Program-made: the position numbers and the translations under genes
Shown: one piece after another, positions 1-11,123 of the stretch
Numbering within the stretch: the stretch's first letter is position 1
Layout of the letters: the number at the start of each line of letters is the position of its first letter
DNA from: Lepidodermella squamata
Taxonomy: Eukaryota > Gastrotricha
Assembly (NCBI GenBank): GCA_047495785.1
Contig: JBLDXI010000045.1
Span: 1-64,000 of the forward strand
DNA: 64,000 nt
Reading direction: 5' to 3'
The notes under the pieces: generated by a model
Told to the model about the DNA's origin: nothing
What the model saw: only the letters and a program-made list of their open reading frames with translations
Database searches by the model: none

Positions 1-318
1 AAACTCACAGGGCTCATCAGGATGCTGTGCGCTGTGAACAAACAGTGTGACCCAGTGCTTTCCTGTAGAATTGTATACATTTCCTGTGTTACAGATAATC
101 AATTGTGGATTATTTTTCACAATAGGAAGCTGCTGTGGCTAGCTGATCAGCGGCTACAGACCAAAAATGTCAAACTTTTGTTAGTCACTGGATCAAAGAA
201 CAATTTGCTTATAAAAGACTGTGTACTTTATCATAAATTTAATACATTATATTCCCACTATGGTCTATCTATGAGACCACTTGAAAGAATAAAACCCTGT
301 AACGTTAGATTATAAAGG
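1..318. other. unassigned left edge
   Basis: An open frame at 22-315 (plus, 97 codons) reads into this edge, but I recognise no domain in it. It may be an exon of a further gene of the element that begins left of the window, since an AG dinucleotide stands just before it. It could equally be chance. In most Polintons the capsid, protease and integrase genes lie close to the packaging ATPase, so they could be outside this edge. Confidence 0.25.
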
Positions 319-1162
319 ATGAGTGATTTGCGCTGCTGCCCTGGCAACATAAATGAAGCTTTGCCTTTTGTTCACCCTAGCACAATTCTCATTGTTGGGC
401 CGTAAGTGACGATGGAAATAAAAGTCAATATATTTTAGTGTAATTTACTCATCTTCAGGTCGGGGAGCGGTAAAACAAGTCTGGTGCTTCAAATCCTACA
501 GGATGCATTCAGTTTTGAACTTCCTTTTGAGAGAATTGTCTATTTTTATTCTACTTTCCAACCCATTTACAATGACATAGCCGATGCTGCATTGCAAGTT
601 CACAAAATTAAAGTTGAATTCGTAAATTTAGCAGACACAAAAAACAGCAGTAGCGATAGCTTCAGCTTAAAAAATTATATCAACGACAATAACGAGACGC
701 AGCCCCGCTGTTGCCTAGTATTTGATGACGTGTATCGCCTATTAACTGAAGACGAAACACTGGTACAGCTTTTTTTAGGAGGGCGGCACTTGAATACGAC
801 AACCATTCTCCTTCAACAAGTTTTGTTTACTCGAGCAAAAAATAGCAGGGAAATTCTGGTTTGCCTCAGAAAATTATTGTTTTTTCTTCTATGTATTTTC
901 TATTCTATAGCAAAATGCAAACTATTTATTCTATTTTCGCTGCATTTCCGACTCTGCAAGCTTTAGATCATATGCACAACGGCGTTCCCCAATGGGCTGG
1001 CGAGGCCTTCTTGAAGCGTTGAACCAAGCAACTGCTGAATCATCTCACACGCCACTGCTACTGGATAATTGTGCAACTACTCCGGATAATCTCCGCATTC
1101 GTTCGAGCAATGGCTTCGGTAGTAAACCTGGTTACGCTTACATTTTAGTCTCAAAGAAATGA
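319..1162 (+). CDS. A32-type (FtsK/HerA) genome-packaging ATPase of Polinton type, 3 exons
   Basis: Predicted exons are 319-401, 459-858 and 911-1162, joined by 57-bp and 52-bp introns, giving 244 residues, a usual size for Polinton ATPases. The first intron falls inside the P-loop, and splicing yields a Walker A of the form GPSGSGKTS. A hydrophobic strand ending in DD (CCLVFDD, about residue 105) is the Walker B. Downstream are the conserved Q-x(3)-F segment and a C-terminal stretch resembling the 'TPDNLRIR' tail of Polinton ATPases. In the virion-forming relatives this enzyme pumps DNA into capsids. The second donor is GTTTGC, weaker than GTAAG. The gene is followed after 51 bp by the core-protein gene on the same strand. 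The family call is firm; the exact exon 2/3 boundary is inferred. Confidence 0.85.
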
Positions 1163-1213
1163 TGATATGTACTATTATAAAAGGATTCATTGCCGCCCAA
1201 TTTTCGTCGTTAA

Positions 1214-1627
1214 ATGAATAAAGTTATTACCTCAGCAACGTCACCATCGTTCAGTCTTGATAAAAAACGGCGGCTTTTTCTTGCATTGAAATGGTTATTG
1301 CATGCTCACCCCGGTCAGCGTGCTGATATTTTAGCAACTAGCTCTGTTAGCCTTATACGATTTCTTAGCCGTTGCGCCTTGTATTGGCTTCGCAGCACTA
1401 GTACTGTTCTGGCCCCTGATTTGGCTAAATTGAAACAAAAAGGTGTCAATTTGGTCGAGCACAACCGGCAAGTTTTTATTCGACACTGCCTTAATAGCAA
1501 CAAGAACAATAGGCGAAATAAGGCTTCGAAAGCTTCCTTTTTTGCAGTTTTACCCACTGTATTGAAATCCTTTGCACCCAGGCTAAAGTTTGATTATTCA
1601 GAACTCAAGAGGCTTCTTCGAATCTAA
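1214..1627 (+). CDS. small basic protein X-like virion core protein of Polinton type
   Basis: The 137-residue intronless ORF has a layout I associate with a small protein of Polintons and adintoviruses: an N-terminal helix-rich part (WLLHAHPGQRADILATSS, then SLIRFLSRCAL) followed by a Lys/Arg-rich hinge and a hydrophobic C-terminal stretch (FFAVLPTVLKSFAP). Adenovirus core protein X/mu is the functional analogue usually proposed, a DNA-condensing virion component. The gene sits between the ATPase and a low-complexity ORF that starts 3 bp after its stop, which suggests a shared late transcription unit. I base the call on pattern memory, not alignment. A profile search against adintovirus proteins would decide it. 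Confidence 0.55.
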   Translation: MNKVITSATSPSFSLDKKRRLFLALKWLLHAHPGQRADILATSSVSLIRFLSRCALYWLRSTSTVLAPDLAKLKQKGVNLVEHNRQVFIRHCLNSNKNNRRNKASKASFFAVLPTVLKSFAPRLKFDYSELKRLLRI

Positions 1628-1630
1628 ACT

Positions 1631-2780
1631 ATGCAGCGAAACTATGCACAGCGCATGACTATTGTTCCACTTGCGACACCTGGGCCAACTCCAGCACAAC
1701 AACAACAACAACAACCAAACGCGAGCGACTTGATTGCTGCTAAAACATTGCTGAGCAATCCTCTGCTTTTCAAACTAGTGCAGCTATTACAGTCTTTAGA
1801 CCGGGATGTGATAAACAACGCTAGTAGTAGTGATAATTCAGCCGATTTAGTGCGAAAACGTAACGAACTCATGCATGAGATTATGAATTTGAAGAAGCTG
1901 GTAGTTTTACAAGGCAGTAGCCAGCCGCCAGCCGCTATTCCAATGTCGCCTGCACCAGCAGATCGAGCAGAATCGAGGCCGCGCTCCTCCTCCTCCTCCT
2001 CCTCCTCCTCCTCCTCCTCCTCCGCTGCCGCCGCCGCCGCTTCCTTCTGCTTCTTCTCCTCCTCCTCCTCCTCCTCCAAAAAAACAGCAGCAACAACAAC
2101 TTGCGCGCCAACAACCTACTAAATTAACATCTAGTAATTTTGGTCAAGCGGCCGGGCCTAGCTATAACAACTATAACAGAGATTCGGGTATTGGCGGCTT
2201 TCAGCAGCAGTTTTCACCTAATACAACGCCACGACCTTCAACTGATAATAGCAGCAATTATGAATTTGATGATCTTCAAATGGATTTTCTATTCGCTGCC
2301 CCGCAAACATCATCGACTTCTAGCGCTGCAGCCACGACCGTCCTCAGCCACGATGATGTTGTTGTTGATCGGCCTAATGATGAGCAGCTGCCTACGAGAG
2401 GAGGGACCCCCCGCGCGCGCACCCCCCAGGCCCCTCGAGACAGCAACACAACAGCAGGGTCGTCTTCGTTTAGCGGCGATGAGGACAGCAGCGGCAGCAA
2501 TAGTGAAGAGCTGCAAGATGGTGCTGATAATGATGATAATCAAGCAGAAAGGCAAGAAGAAGCCGCTGCCGCTGAACCGATGGAAATTGAGCTAGCTGGA
2601 GCAGCAACTGCAGCGGCAACGCCACGGAAGGGTCAAAAGCGCGGTAGAAAGCCACGTTCTATGACTGATCAAACACAAATATCACCACCTGGAAAACTTT
2701 TCCGAAGAACGTCACAGCGTAAGATAAATAAAATCAACAAGTTTCAAGCTGGCACAGGGTTTTGGAGTTTATTCATGTAA
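1631..2780 (+). CDS. Q/P/S-rich protein of the element, split by a frameshift in a low-complexity tract
   Basis: Reading starts at ATG 1631, directly after the core-protein stop. The first frame holds a poly-Gln stretch and a helical segment (about residues 30-95), then enters the TCC/GCC repeat at 1981-2077 and stops at 2122. A second frame is open from within that repeat through 2780 and encodes Gln, Ser and acidic runs, ending in a basic patch (KGQKRGRKPRS) before a Phe-rich tail. Codon pattern and composition suggest one protein of about 380 residues interrupted by a one-base error or slippage in the repeat. Its function is unknown; the basic patch could be a nuclear localisation or DNA-contact signal. 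Its stop is 7 bp from the polymerase stop on the other strand, so the two genes converge. Confidence 0.5.
1983..2077. repeat. TCC/GCC trinucleotide low-complexity tract
   Basis: A run of TCC units, a short GCC run and a second TCC run lie inside the Q/P/S-rich ORF. Depending on frame the tract encodes Ser/Ala or Pro. It is the likely site of the frameshift that splits that ORF. Confidence 0.85.
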
Positions 2781-2787
2781 TAATCGA

Positions 2788-5700
2788 TCATTGATCAGCG
2801 CTATATCCATGTGGATAAGTTAGAAAGGAAGCATCGCCGGGGCGTAGCCAACGTTTATCATAGGTTAAACGAATCTTTTTTGTTATATGAACACAATGAA
2901 TTTCCGATAACGGAGTATGCACTTTTTTAAACTGAGTCTGATCCAATTCAGCGATGACGCTGTTTTTGTTGTTATCACCCCGGCCCCCGCTTCCGCTGGT
3001 TTCGTTATCGTGGAGACTTTGTATTACATGCTTGATGAACAAGAAAAAATCGAGAAGACTGCGTGAATGAAAACTTTGACGTATTCCCTGCGCGTGACGT
3101 AAATAATAAAAAACAGAGGGCGTAACAACAAGTAGCAATTACCTTTAACATTAGCTTGGCTTTGCCGTCAGCAAAAAGTAGGGCATATGCCTTACAGCCC
3201 AGTACAACCATTGCAATGATGCGTTGCCCTGTATCAAGCTGATCCGCCAAGCCGCCAAGAACGGGTGTGAACTCAATTTTAGTAATTCCAGGCCCTTGAA
3301 GGCAAAAAATTGAATCCGTGTCTAAAACAAAAGACAAAAAACGTAGAGATGTTGGTAGCATAAGCGGCGCTATTCTCTAACCGCTGTAGATAGCACTTTT
3401 TGGGCCGACTCGGTACAGCTCACGAGCCAGTTTCACACGAGCATTAGCTGTTACGAAGGCCGCTGTTATAACTGAGGTGGATCCATTTGGAACGTCGGCA
3501 TCTTTGGTTGGCCGTGTTACAATTCGCAAGCGAGAGACATCATCAGAGTTGATGAGTAAGCCTAGTGGTTGAATATCCACAATTTCCAAAGCTGGATTAT
3601 TTAGCATTTGCTGAAGCAGAAACGGGGATTTGATATAATCTGTTCTCTCTAGATTAGAATTCATAGCAAATCGACCAAAAAAGCTGTTCAAAACTAATTT
3701 GGCGATCGCGCGTAACCCAGGGTTCTTTTTATCCAACTTGGTGCTATCAATCGTTATACCAATGCGTTCCCATTGCTCCAAATACTGTGCTTTTTGTTCA
3801 CTAGTAGCACAGTTTGGCGGCCAGCCGGAGGATTCGGCCTTCAAAATGGTGAATCTTTTAATGAAATCTCTGAAAATTGTATTGCTCTTCTTGAACTCCC
3901 ATATCTAAAAAAAATAACTTGATAGAAGCCATGCATGAGTTGGCTAAACAAAATTATTAACCTCGTAGACTTCCAGCAATCTGTAGCCATGAACATCTGT
4001 AGCGTACTTCAGTTCCACAGAGCAATACGAACCAATCCAGGACCTTTCATAATCAGAATGGGTGCATTCACGGCTTGAAACGCACAAGTTTGGATTTGCA
4101 GTCGACGAACAAGCATAGCAACATGAGAACACGAGCTTGTTTTGTTTACTACGAAAGCAGAGTACAGGTAGCCAGATGTTTTTCGGCGCTAATACCTAGC
4201 AAAATAATGTGGTGATGATGAAAGCAGGGAGACGATATGTAGATGCGAAGAGCTTACGCGTGCTTGTACGACACCAAAAAAAGATTCCTTTGAATAAATC
4301 TCCTGCAGTTTCTCGTTGTTTAATCTGAGATCCAAGGTGGATACTTTAGGTGGTCCTATTGCATAGTAGCCATCCATCATACAGCTTGGATATAACGAGT
4401 TGAAGTCGGCGGAAATTATAGAATAATCGGGCGATGGAAATAAGAAGTCCTTGGTTTGCATCCCGCTTTCCTTACAAATTTGAGCAATCTTTTCCAAATT
4501 TTGGTCGCCTGAAGTTGAGTGTGATTCGGCAATCATAGCCATTAAACGAAAAGCTTCGACCCGCCCTAAAAAGTAGGCATGATGTTTTAATCCCGCGAAG
4601 ATTAAATAGGGAAAACCTCCAGTTACCTCCAAAGAAAAACGAACGGCTCTCCATTACATTAGCTATTGTGAGATTATCATAAATCTCCTGTGCTCTCGGG
4701 TGTTGTTTGAAACTAGCTCTAATTTCATGCTCCCAAAAGCTTTGAAGAATGTAACCATTCGAGCGAAACAACTCTTCACGTTCCAAGGTTTGCTTGTAAA
4801 CTACGCCGTTTGGTTGTCCAGATAGAAAATTTAGTTGTGAGGCCTCAAAGCATTGCAAGCAGCCATGGACAGCACAACCATGAACCTCGACAATCAGATC
4901 GGGTTCACTCGGAATTTTATCACGACGTGCAACAAAACCGTCGACGCGATAAGGATAACGGTGGCCAGGTATAGATATTCGAACTTCTTGACGTGAGTTC
5001 TGAGCGTGTTTCATTGAACCATAAGTTTCAGGGTCAGACTCCATCAGAAATTGAAGAAAAGCTATCGAGAGCCTGCTGTGTGAATCCTTGCCACAGTAGC
5101 CAGCGGTCGGGATGACAGGTAATGTATCCTTCGTAAGAAACAGCTTGCGGAAGCATGTGCTTGTGAGAGAAGCTAGTGTGATGCATTCTTTAAAGGCATC
5201 AGTAGAACACAACTCCAGCATTAGCGCCCGAAATTTGATTGACGCCTTTTCCAAAACTAGACAATCCTGTATGCAGTATTGCAGTAACGTGTGGCGAACA
5301 CTGAACCGTTTCAGTTTGTTTTCGTTGTAGAAAGTTAGAAATTCTGCTCTTTCAGAAGGAGACATTTTGTCAGGCTCATAGTAGATCATATTAGGCAGCT
5401 GTGGGAATTCGAGATTGAAACTCGAAGGATTACAGCGAATTCAATCACAATAGCTCAAGAAGTTGATGATGTACTTACTTTTCTTTAGTGCATAAGACGT
5501 AAGGAAAGAAGGTTTTCTTGTCTGGGATTCCCATTGTTGCTGGTAAATCCCTGTTGTTGAACAAATACCTGTAAGCAATGTAGTTTCTTAGTGTTTCTTA
5601 GGTAACCTACCTTAATCTGCATTGAAAAAAGAGATATGAATCCAAAAATCTGATTTTTTGTTGTTTGAAATCAATGCATAGTAGAGATCCCTGCCTTTGA

Positions 5701-7650
5701 AGAATCTTCACTTTAGAACATCGTGTTTGAATTTCTTTCAGTAATAATAAGGAATCGAAATTGGCTGAGTTGTGAGCCAAATAAATCGACTGGTAATTCA
5801 TAGGTAGAAGCACCCAGTTTACGAAATCCTCCAGAGGACGACTTCCATAAAAAATATGAAGTCCACAACTAGAATGGCATCGCTGAATCCTCGCTTCGAT
5901 GCAGTGAGGTATGCATACGACCTTTGCAACGATAAGGCATACTTGGAACTCATTGTTGTTATCAGCAAGTGATGGCGAAAATGTCTCAGTGTCCCAAAAA
6001 ACTAGGTTACGATAACGTTCCAGTTTATTCGCCGGTTTCAAGGGCTAAAAATACACCAACCACAGTATTTTGAAAAAAGCTGGACTGAAAAAAATGAGTA
6101 TACCAAGGGAGTCATGAAGCAGAAGTGTGTGCCATTTTCTTCGTCGCTGGCTTTCAAAGGCTCCTGACAAATGTGACAGCGCCGCCCGGGACACATAGCC
6201 TCATGCTTGAGAAAATGTACAAATTTCCTCCCGCATTTAAAGCATGGATTCTTTTTAGCACATTTGTGGTTTTGCTTACAACGTTCGCTATACAAAACTA
6301 AAAACATAAAAAGAGCTGAATAATAATGAAAAGGTTAAAAACATCAGACCTGCACGACATTGCGGACACCGCGTGTAGTTTTGTTGGTCTGTGTTGGAAA
6401 TCACACGGCAAATGCTCCCTGATACACCTAAAATAATATTAATGATAAAAGAAGTGAAATTCAGGTTTTTCATGTAAAAATTACGGCAGGAAGAGCATGC
6501 CAACTTGCATCTGTGCACAGCCGTACTCGTTTTCGTCTGAAAGCAAGTGGGGCATATTCGTTGTGCATTGCTAAGAGTGGCCTTCATAAAGTTGAGATTC
6601 GCAATGACATGAAAATGATGACTGTTGGGCTGAGAGACGTCGTTGCGATAAACCAGTAGAACAACAGGAAGCAACCCAAGGCTTACGCGATGATCAAATT
6701 CTGGGATTTCCCTAATAACATCCTGTGATTCGTACGAGTATACTACGAATCTGTAAGTATTATGTTCAGGATCGATAGCCGAACACAGGGCTGAGTAATG
6801 ATCATCTAGATTGTAGGCTGGAAGGTTGAGAGGTAAGCCCGCTTTCTGATATAGCGCCGTGGCTTCGCGAAATTGACGATTGGTTCGCGTACTACGTATC
6901 GATTTGAAGGTTGCTTGAAGAGATGGATCCGTAGGATTCGCCTTCATGTGAGCCAAAGCCACTCCAGTGATGAGAGCTCTGCCCATGCAAAGATTGTTCG
7001 TTTCATTCTTGCGCGCTCCGATTCTAACGATCGATTTGGAGCGAAGAAAAAATTTGTCCAAAGTTTCGTTTATAGCCCGCTCTGCCCGAGAACCACCAAC
7101 AATTTGACCTAGATCTGCATTGGGGTTATCAATGACACAGAGACGAATTGTCCACCGACCAGCAAATGAGAGTTCTTCATTACTCTGTAATATTTTTCTC
7201 AGTTGATCAAAAATTGAAATTTCCAGCAACCGATCGCGTTTCATGAAGGGTAGGCTAAGAGGCATCTTCAAGTCGGGGTGGTACAGTGTTAGCCGGCAGA
7301 AGGAATTCACAGACACATCTCGTGAGAGTATGGATATTTACAACAATATCGAACAGGAAGTTGGCCAGAATATTGAAGCGGGTCTCCAAATCAATATTAG
7401 CCACCTGGTCGGCTGGTACGTTCTGCACAAATGATCGAATATTATCCAGTCGAGGTTCATCAGCGCCACCAGACAATTGAATCATCGGCCCAAGCGAACT
7501 AGAAGATTGGCCATATCTGTTGATGTAGGTTGAGGCAAAGTCGGATGTTACGGGCTGAATGAAGTACTCCACAGAAAACATTTTGAATTTTGTAGAATGA
7601 ATCAGGCGATTACTTCGAATAAATGAGTATTGTAAACTATAGTTATCCAT
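2788..7650 (-). CDS. protein-primed family B DNA polymerase, copy A (11 exons, interrupted by an embedded barcode)
   Basis: Predicted exons on minus: 7650-6485, 6427-6350, 6297-6104, 6044-5611, 5568-5479, 5420-4627, 4565-4258, 4195-3962, 3904-3382, 3321-3143 and 3087-2788. All phases agree and would give about 1,430 residues. In order: an N-terminal Polinton-specific region, Cys/His clusters (CPTCF, CPQC, CFKCG, CHICQ), exonuclease motifs (DTET; HNSANFD; a YCIQDC-type third motif), then polymerase motif A (DFNSLYPS), motif B (KLVLNSFFGRF) and motif C (YSDTDS, formed only across intron 9). It copies the element DNA using a protein primer. The frame breaks at 7313-7328, where a 16-base foreign sequence replaces about 10 native bases present in copy C. 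That break is technical, not evolutionary. The stop lies 7 bp from the convergent plus-strand ORF. Confidence 0.85.
7313..7328 (+). other. embedded PacBio barcode-like 16-mer (first occurrence)
   Basis: The bases ACACATCTCGTGAGAG match, from memory, PacBio barcode bc1003. The 16-mer is followed by a T and then resumes the native sequence (ATGGATATTT). Copy C has about 10 native bases here instead. Barcode followed by T fits a T-overhang barcoded adapter joined to an A-tailed insert. The insertion frameshifts the polymerase first exon. Confidence 0.9.
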
Positions 7651-7767
7651 AACAATCTAAGATTAAAAATTTAAAATTGATCGAATTTGGGAAGAGGTAA
7701 AACTTTATTACAAGGATAGATTGAAATAAATATTCAGTAAGTCATTTTAGTCAAGTTTTGTGTTAGC

Positions 7768-8288
7768 TTATTCATTGGCTGTTTCAATCATCGCTGCAAC
7801 AGTTAACACCCCAGTTGCAAGGTCTTGAAACTGAGCTGCATCAAGAGAGACTCCTTGTCTTGAGGGTTGTTTATTTCCTAAAAGTTAAATCATAAAAAGA
7901 TTGCTATTACTGTAAATTTGAAGTAAATACCTTTAGCATCCAGATAAAACCTGCGTATATCTATAAGAATCGGTGAAAATGATGGCACAAAGACACAGAC
8001 TTCAATTTTGCATTCATGCATCGAAAATTTAAAGCCTGTGTTGTGAGATAGCAGGGCAAGTTGAGCCTGAGCAACCCAAGCATCATTCGGCGGTCGAAAA
8101 TAAGGAACGAACTGGCTAAGAAATTCGTCTTGTCTAAAGGCGAGTTTTTTAGGCTTATCGTTCTTATCTTTGCGATCAGTCATTATGTAGATGAGATTAG
8201 AATCCTGAGGATGCTGTTGAATGACCAAGTTACTAGACATGTGATGATTGACTGTCTGGTTAGCAGATTCTACTATCGCCTCAGCCAT
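7768..8288 (-). CDS. PC4-like ssDNA-binding protein, copy A
   Basis: This is the copy A counterpart of the gene at 18986-19507, with exons 8288-7931 and 7877-7768. The coding part is intact here; the only difference noticed is one A fewer in the intron. See the copy C entry for domains. Confidence 0.6.
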
Positions 8289-8330
8289 GATTATTGAAAA
8301 TTAAATCTAATGAAATAAGAATGTAAAACT

Positions 8331-8694
8331 TTAAGGATGGGTTCTTTATATTGGCATAACTTTTCATGCCCAAAAATGAGGTCATAAGTTAGAGTAATGG
8401 GACAGCCTTTATCAGAATATTGGCATTTGTAAATCAAATTCGAGATAATGTTCGATAAAATTACAGGGGGTTTAACGAAATCTTTCCCTGTTAATGATTC
8501 GCGGCAAAGTGGACAGCAACATACTGTTCGAGCTGAATTTTGAAAAATAGCGAGAACACATTTAGTACAAATAAATGGCCACAGGGGCGCGTTTGAATAG
8601 GATTAAGTAGGATAGATAAACAAATTGGACATTGCAAAGATTCAGCGTCTAAAATCTGGCTGTTCGAGAGCACAAGTCTTGTTGGATCCATCAA
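8331..8694 (-). pseudogene. RING protein, copy A (two one-base deletions)
   Basis: Copy A of the RING gene at 19550-19915. It lacks one A in the AAAA run near 8573, which frameshifts just after the CxH of the RING, and one G near the stop. Copies B and C both retain those bases and are open throughout, so the disruption is most easily explained as sequencing error. Confidence 0.85.
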
Positions 8695-8701
8695 TGAGGA
8701 T

Positions 8702-9463
8702 TCAAGTCTGAGAGATTACAGGCGTGATAAGAGAGGCAACATACTGAGAAGCTTGCTTTAGAACCTCAGAGGCATTCAAATTATCAGTGTCGATAACAAG
8801 CACGGGACATGGTAGGGATTTGTTTGTAGTCTCAACAGTACACATTTTTTCATGAAACTCATGTACGAGGCGTAAATAATCCAGTGATAATAGCATTTCA
8901 GACCCCGAGCTCTAGCTACGGCTCTTTGACAAGCTATTTGGGGAGAGGAGCGCAAGTAAATAATAGCTTCAGTTTTTACAAAATTCGGCTCGAAATTATC
9001 ATACAAATTCATGAGAGCGTGATATTCGATAGAATTTATGCGCTTGGATGCATACGCACATGGGATAAAGACGTTTTAGAACAGAAGGGCGTTCGATCAT
9101 GCAGAACGATAGTATGCGCCCCGTAGATTTCAGGTTTGTGGTTAGGGGCTGAATAAAGGCCGCACATATCACTCGTGGCTACAATTTGAAAGTTGAACGC
9201 ATTTTTCATCTGATAGTAATCTTTCAAAATGTTAGTTTTATCGTCATCAGTAAAGGACTCCCAACGATGAACAGGCTCGCAAATTGGCCACGCGGTATAT
9301 CCCTGAAGTTTACGGTTGAGTGAAGGTAGATTAGTGAGACCCTCGATTAGGTTGATTTCCCGCTAAAACAAGAGACTTTAAATAGAATTCTATTCGGTGG
9401 AGTATATGAGACTTACGCCCCAATGTTGCCGACTATGCCGAAATGGTAGACTTTAGGATGCAT
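8702..9463 (-). pseudogene. deoxynucleoside kinase, copy A (three one-base deletions)
   Basis: Copy A of the kinase at 19923-20687. One base is missing in each of three short homopolymers relative to both other copies (near 8900, 9074 and 9350), breaking the frame in three places. All three are homopolymer shortenings, typical of unpolished long reads rather than of natural decay. Confidence 0.85.
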
Positions 9464-9896
9464 CCAGCTTGCTTCAAGAAATATGCTAAGTGTATTCTTG
9501 AAGCATCTCTCTTAAATAGTCTGAGTGAAATTTCCATAAAAGGAAAAAACAGGGAGATGTTTTGTTTGAATTGTTTAAGGTAATTACACCGTAAAGGGTA
9601 AAAAATCCTAATTGCTTTTTATTTTGATAAGTAAAAAATCGCATTGTTTAATTAGGGAGGATGTATAAGATTTATTGACATGATGTTTTCTTATTGAATT
9701 ACCGACAGCAATTAAGGAGGATGTATACAATACCAAGAATCTTTGATGAAAAGCATTAAAGCCAGCACTGAGGGGTCAACAGAGCTAAAGGCCCTAATGC
9801 ATTTTTAAGGAAGATTGAATTACAAAACAATATGCCTGAAAGGAGGTAGCCGCTCACATAAAAATCGAACCTCAGTAACAATATAAATTATAAAAT
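9464..9896. promoter_or_regulatory. divergent kinase/dUTPase intergenic region, copy A
   Basis: The AT-rich gap between the kinase start (minus) and the dUTPase start (plus). It duplicates 20688-21121 and contains the same pair of 18-bp boxes. In the assembly it forms most of the unique spacer of the A/B fold-back. Confidence 0.6.
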
Positions 9897-9957
9897 ATGA
9901 AGCTGAAGGTAGAGCTAACAAGTAACAAAGCTAAAGAACCGACAAAGCATACTAAGG
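9897..9957 (+). pseudogene. dUTPase 5' fragment, copy A
   Basis: The first 20 codons of the dUTPase are present up to THTK/A, with one base missing in an AAA run, and then the sequence switches to inverted copy B. The fragment is the direct evidence that copy A once continued as copy C does. The junction shows only about 2 bases of homology. Confidence 0.9.
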
Positions 9958-10708
9958 CTACCATTTCGGCATAGTCGGCAACATTGGGGCGTAAGTCTCA
10001 TATACTCCACCGAATAGAATTCTATTTAAAGTCTCTTGTTTTAGCGGGAAATCAACCTTAATCGAGGGTCTCACTAATCTACCTTCACTCAACCGTAAAC
10101 TTCAGGGATATACCGCGTGGCCAATTTGCGAGCCTGTTCATCGTTGGGAGTCCTTTACTGATGACGATAAAACTAACATTTTGAAAGATTACTATCAGAT
10201 GAAAAATGCGTTCAACTTTCAAATTGTAGCCACGAGTGATATGTGCGGCCTTTATTCAGCCCCTAACCACAAACCTGAAATCTACGGGGCGCATACTATC
10301 GTTCTGCATGATCGAACGCCCTTCTGTTCTAAAAACGTCTTTATCCCATGTGCGTATGCATCCAAGCGCATAAATTCTATCGAATATCACGCTCTCATGA
10401 ATTTGTATGATAATTTCGAGCCGAATTTTGTAAAAACTGAAGCTATTATTTACTTGCGCTCCTCTCCCCAAATAGCTTGTCAAAGAGCCGTAGCTAGAGC
10501 TCGGGGTTCTGAAATGCTATTATCACTGGATTATTTACGCCTCGTACATGAGTTTCATGAAAAAATGTGTACTGTTGAGACTACAAACAAATCCCTACCA
10601 TGTCCCGTGCTTGTTATCGACACTGATAATTTGAATGCCTCTGAGGTTCTAAAGCAAGCTTCTCAGTATGTTGCCTCTCTTATCACGCCTGTAATCTCTC
10701 AGACTTGA
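9958..10708 (+). pseudogene. deoxynucleoside kinase, copy B (5' truncated)
   Basis: The start codon and first six codons are lost at the fold-back junction. The rest is open: exon 1 remainder to 9990, exon 2 10045-10708, with the P-loop reconstituted across the intron. Its three homopolymer runs agree with copy C, not copy A. Confidence 0.85.
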
Positions 10709-10715
10709 ATCCTCA

Positions 10716-11081
10716 TTGATGGATCCAACAAGACTTGTGCTCTCGAACAGCCAGATTTTAGACGCTGAATCTTTGCAATGTCCAATTTGTTTATCTATCC
10801 TACTTAATCCTATTCAAACGCGCCCCTGTGGCCATTTATTTTGTACTAAATGTGTTCTCGCTATTTTTCAAAATTCAGCTCGAACAGTATGTTGCTGTCC
10901 ACTTTGCCGCGAATCATTAACAGGGAAAGATTTCGTTAAACCCCCTGTAATTTTATCGAACATTATCTCGAATTTGATTTACAAATGCCAATATTCTGAT
11001 AAAGGCTGTCCCATTACTCTAACTTATGACCTCATTTTTGGGCATGAAAAGTTATGCCAATATAAAGAACCCATCCCTTAA
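10716..11081 (+). CDS. TRAF-like RING-finger protein, copy B
   Basis: An intact 121-residue copy of the gene described at 19550-19915, with the full C3HC4 spacing. It starts 7 bp after the kinase stop. Confidence 0.8.
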   Translation: MMDPTRLVLSNSQILDAESLQCPICLSILLNPIQTRPCGHLFCTKCVLAIFQNSARTVCCCPLCRESLTGKDFVKPPVILSNIISNLIYKCQYSDKGCPITLTYDLIFGHEKLCQYKEPIP

Positions 11082-11123
11082 AGTTTTACATTCTTATTTC
11101 ATTAGATTTAATTTTCAATAATC

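Larger units (their letters stand above)
3672..9957 (+). repeat. copy A of the triplicated segment (first forward copy)
   Basis: This block is nearly identical to copy C (14,897-21,183), with an offset of 11,225 bp at the left end. It is continuous with the unique sequence to its left, so the polymerase C-terminal exons (2788-3671) exist only here. It breaks off at 9957 inside the first codons of the dUTPase gene, where the sequence turns back into inverted copy B. It carries the embedded barcode at 7313-7328 and several one-base deletions relative to C. Confidence 0.95.

Noticed and set aside
22-315. 97-codon plus-strand ORF at the left edge
   Set aside because: No recognisable domain, unusual composition, and possibly only the tail of something outside the window.
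3699-3908. Plus-strand ORFs inside the polymerase copies
   Set aside because: Shadows of the minus-strand polymerase exons; they repeat in copy C only because the DNA is duplicated.
9449-9967. Palindromic arms as a viral telomere or inverted terminal repeat
   Set aside because: The arms are gene sequence, the spacer is a normal promoter region, the turn has almost no homology and barcodes occur in the same structure, so an artefact explains it better.
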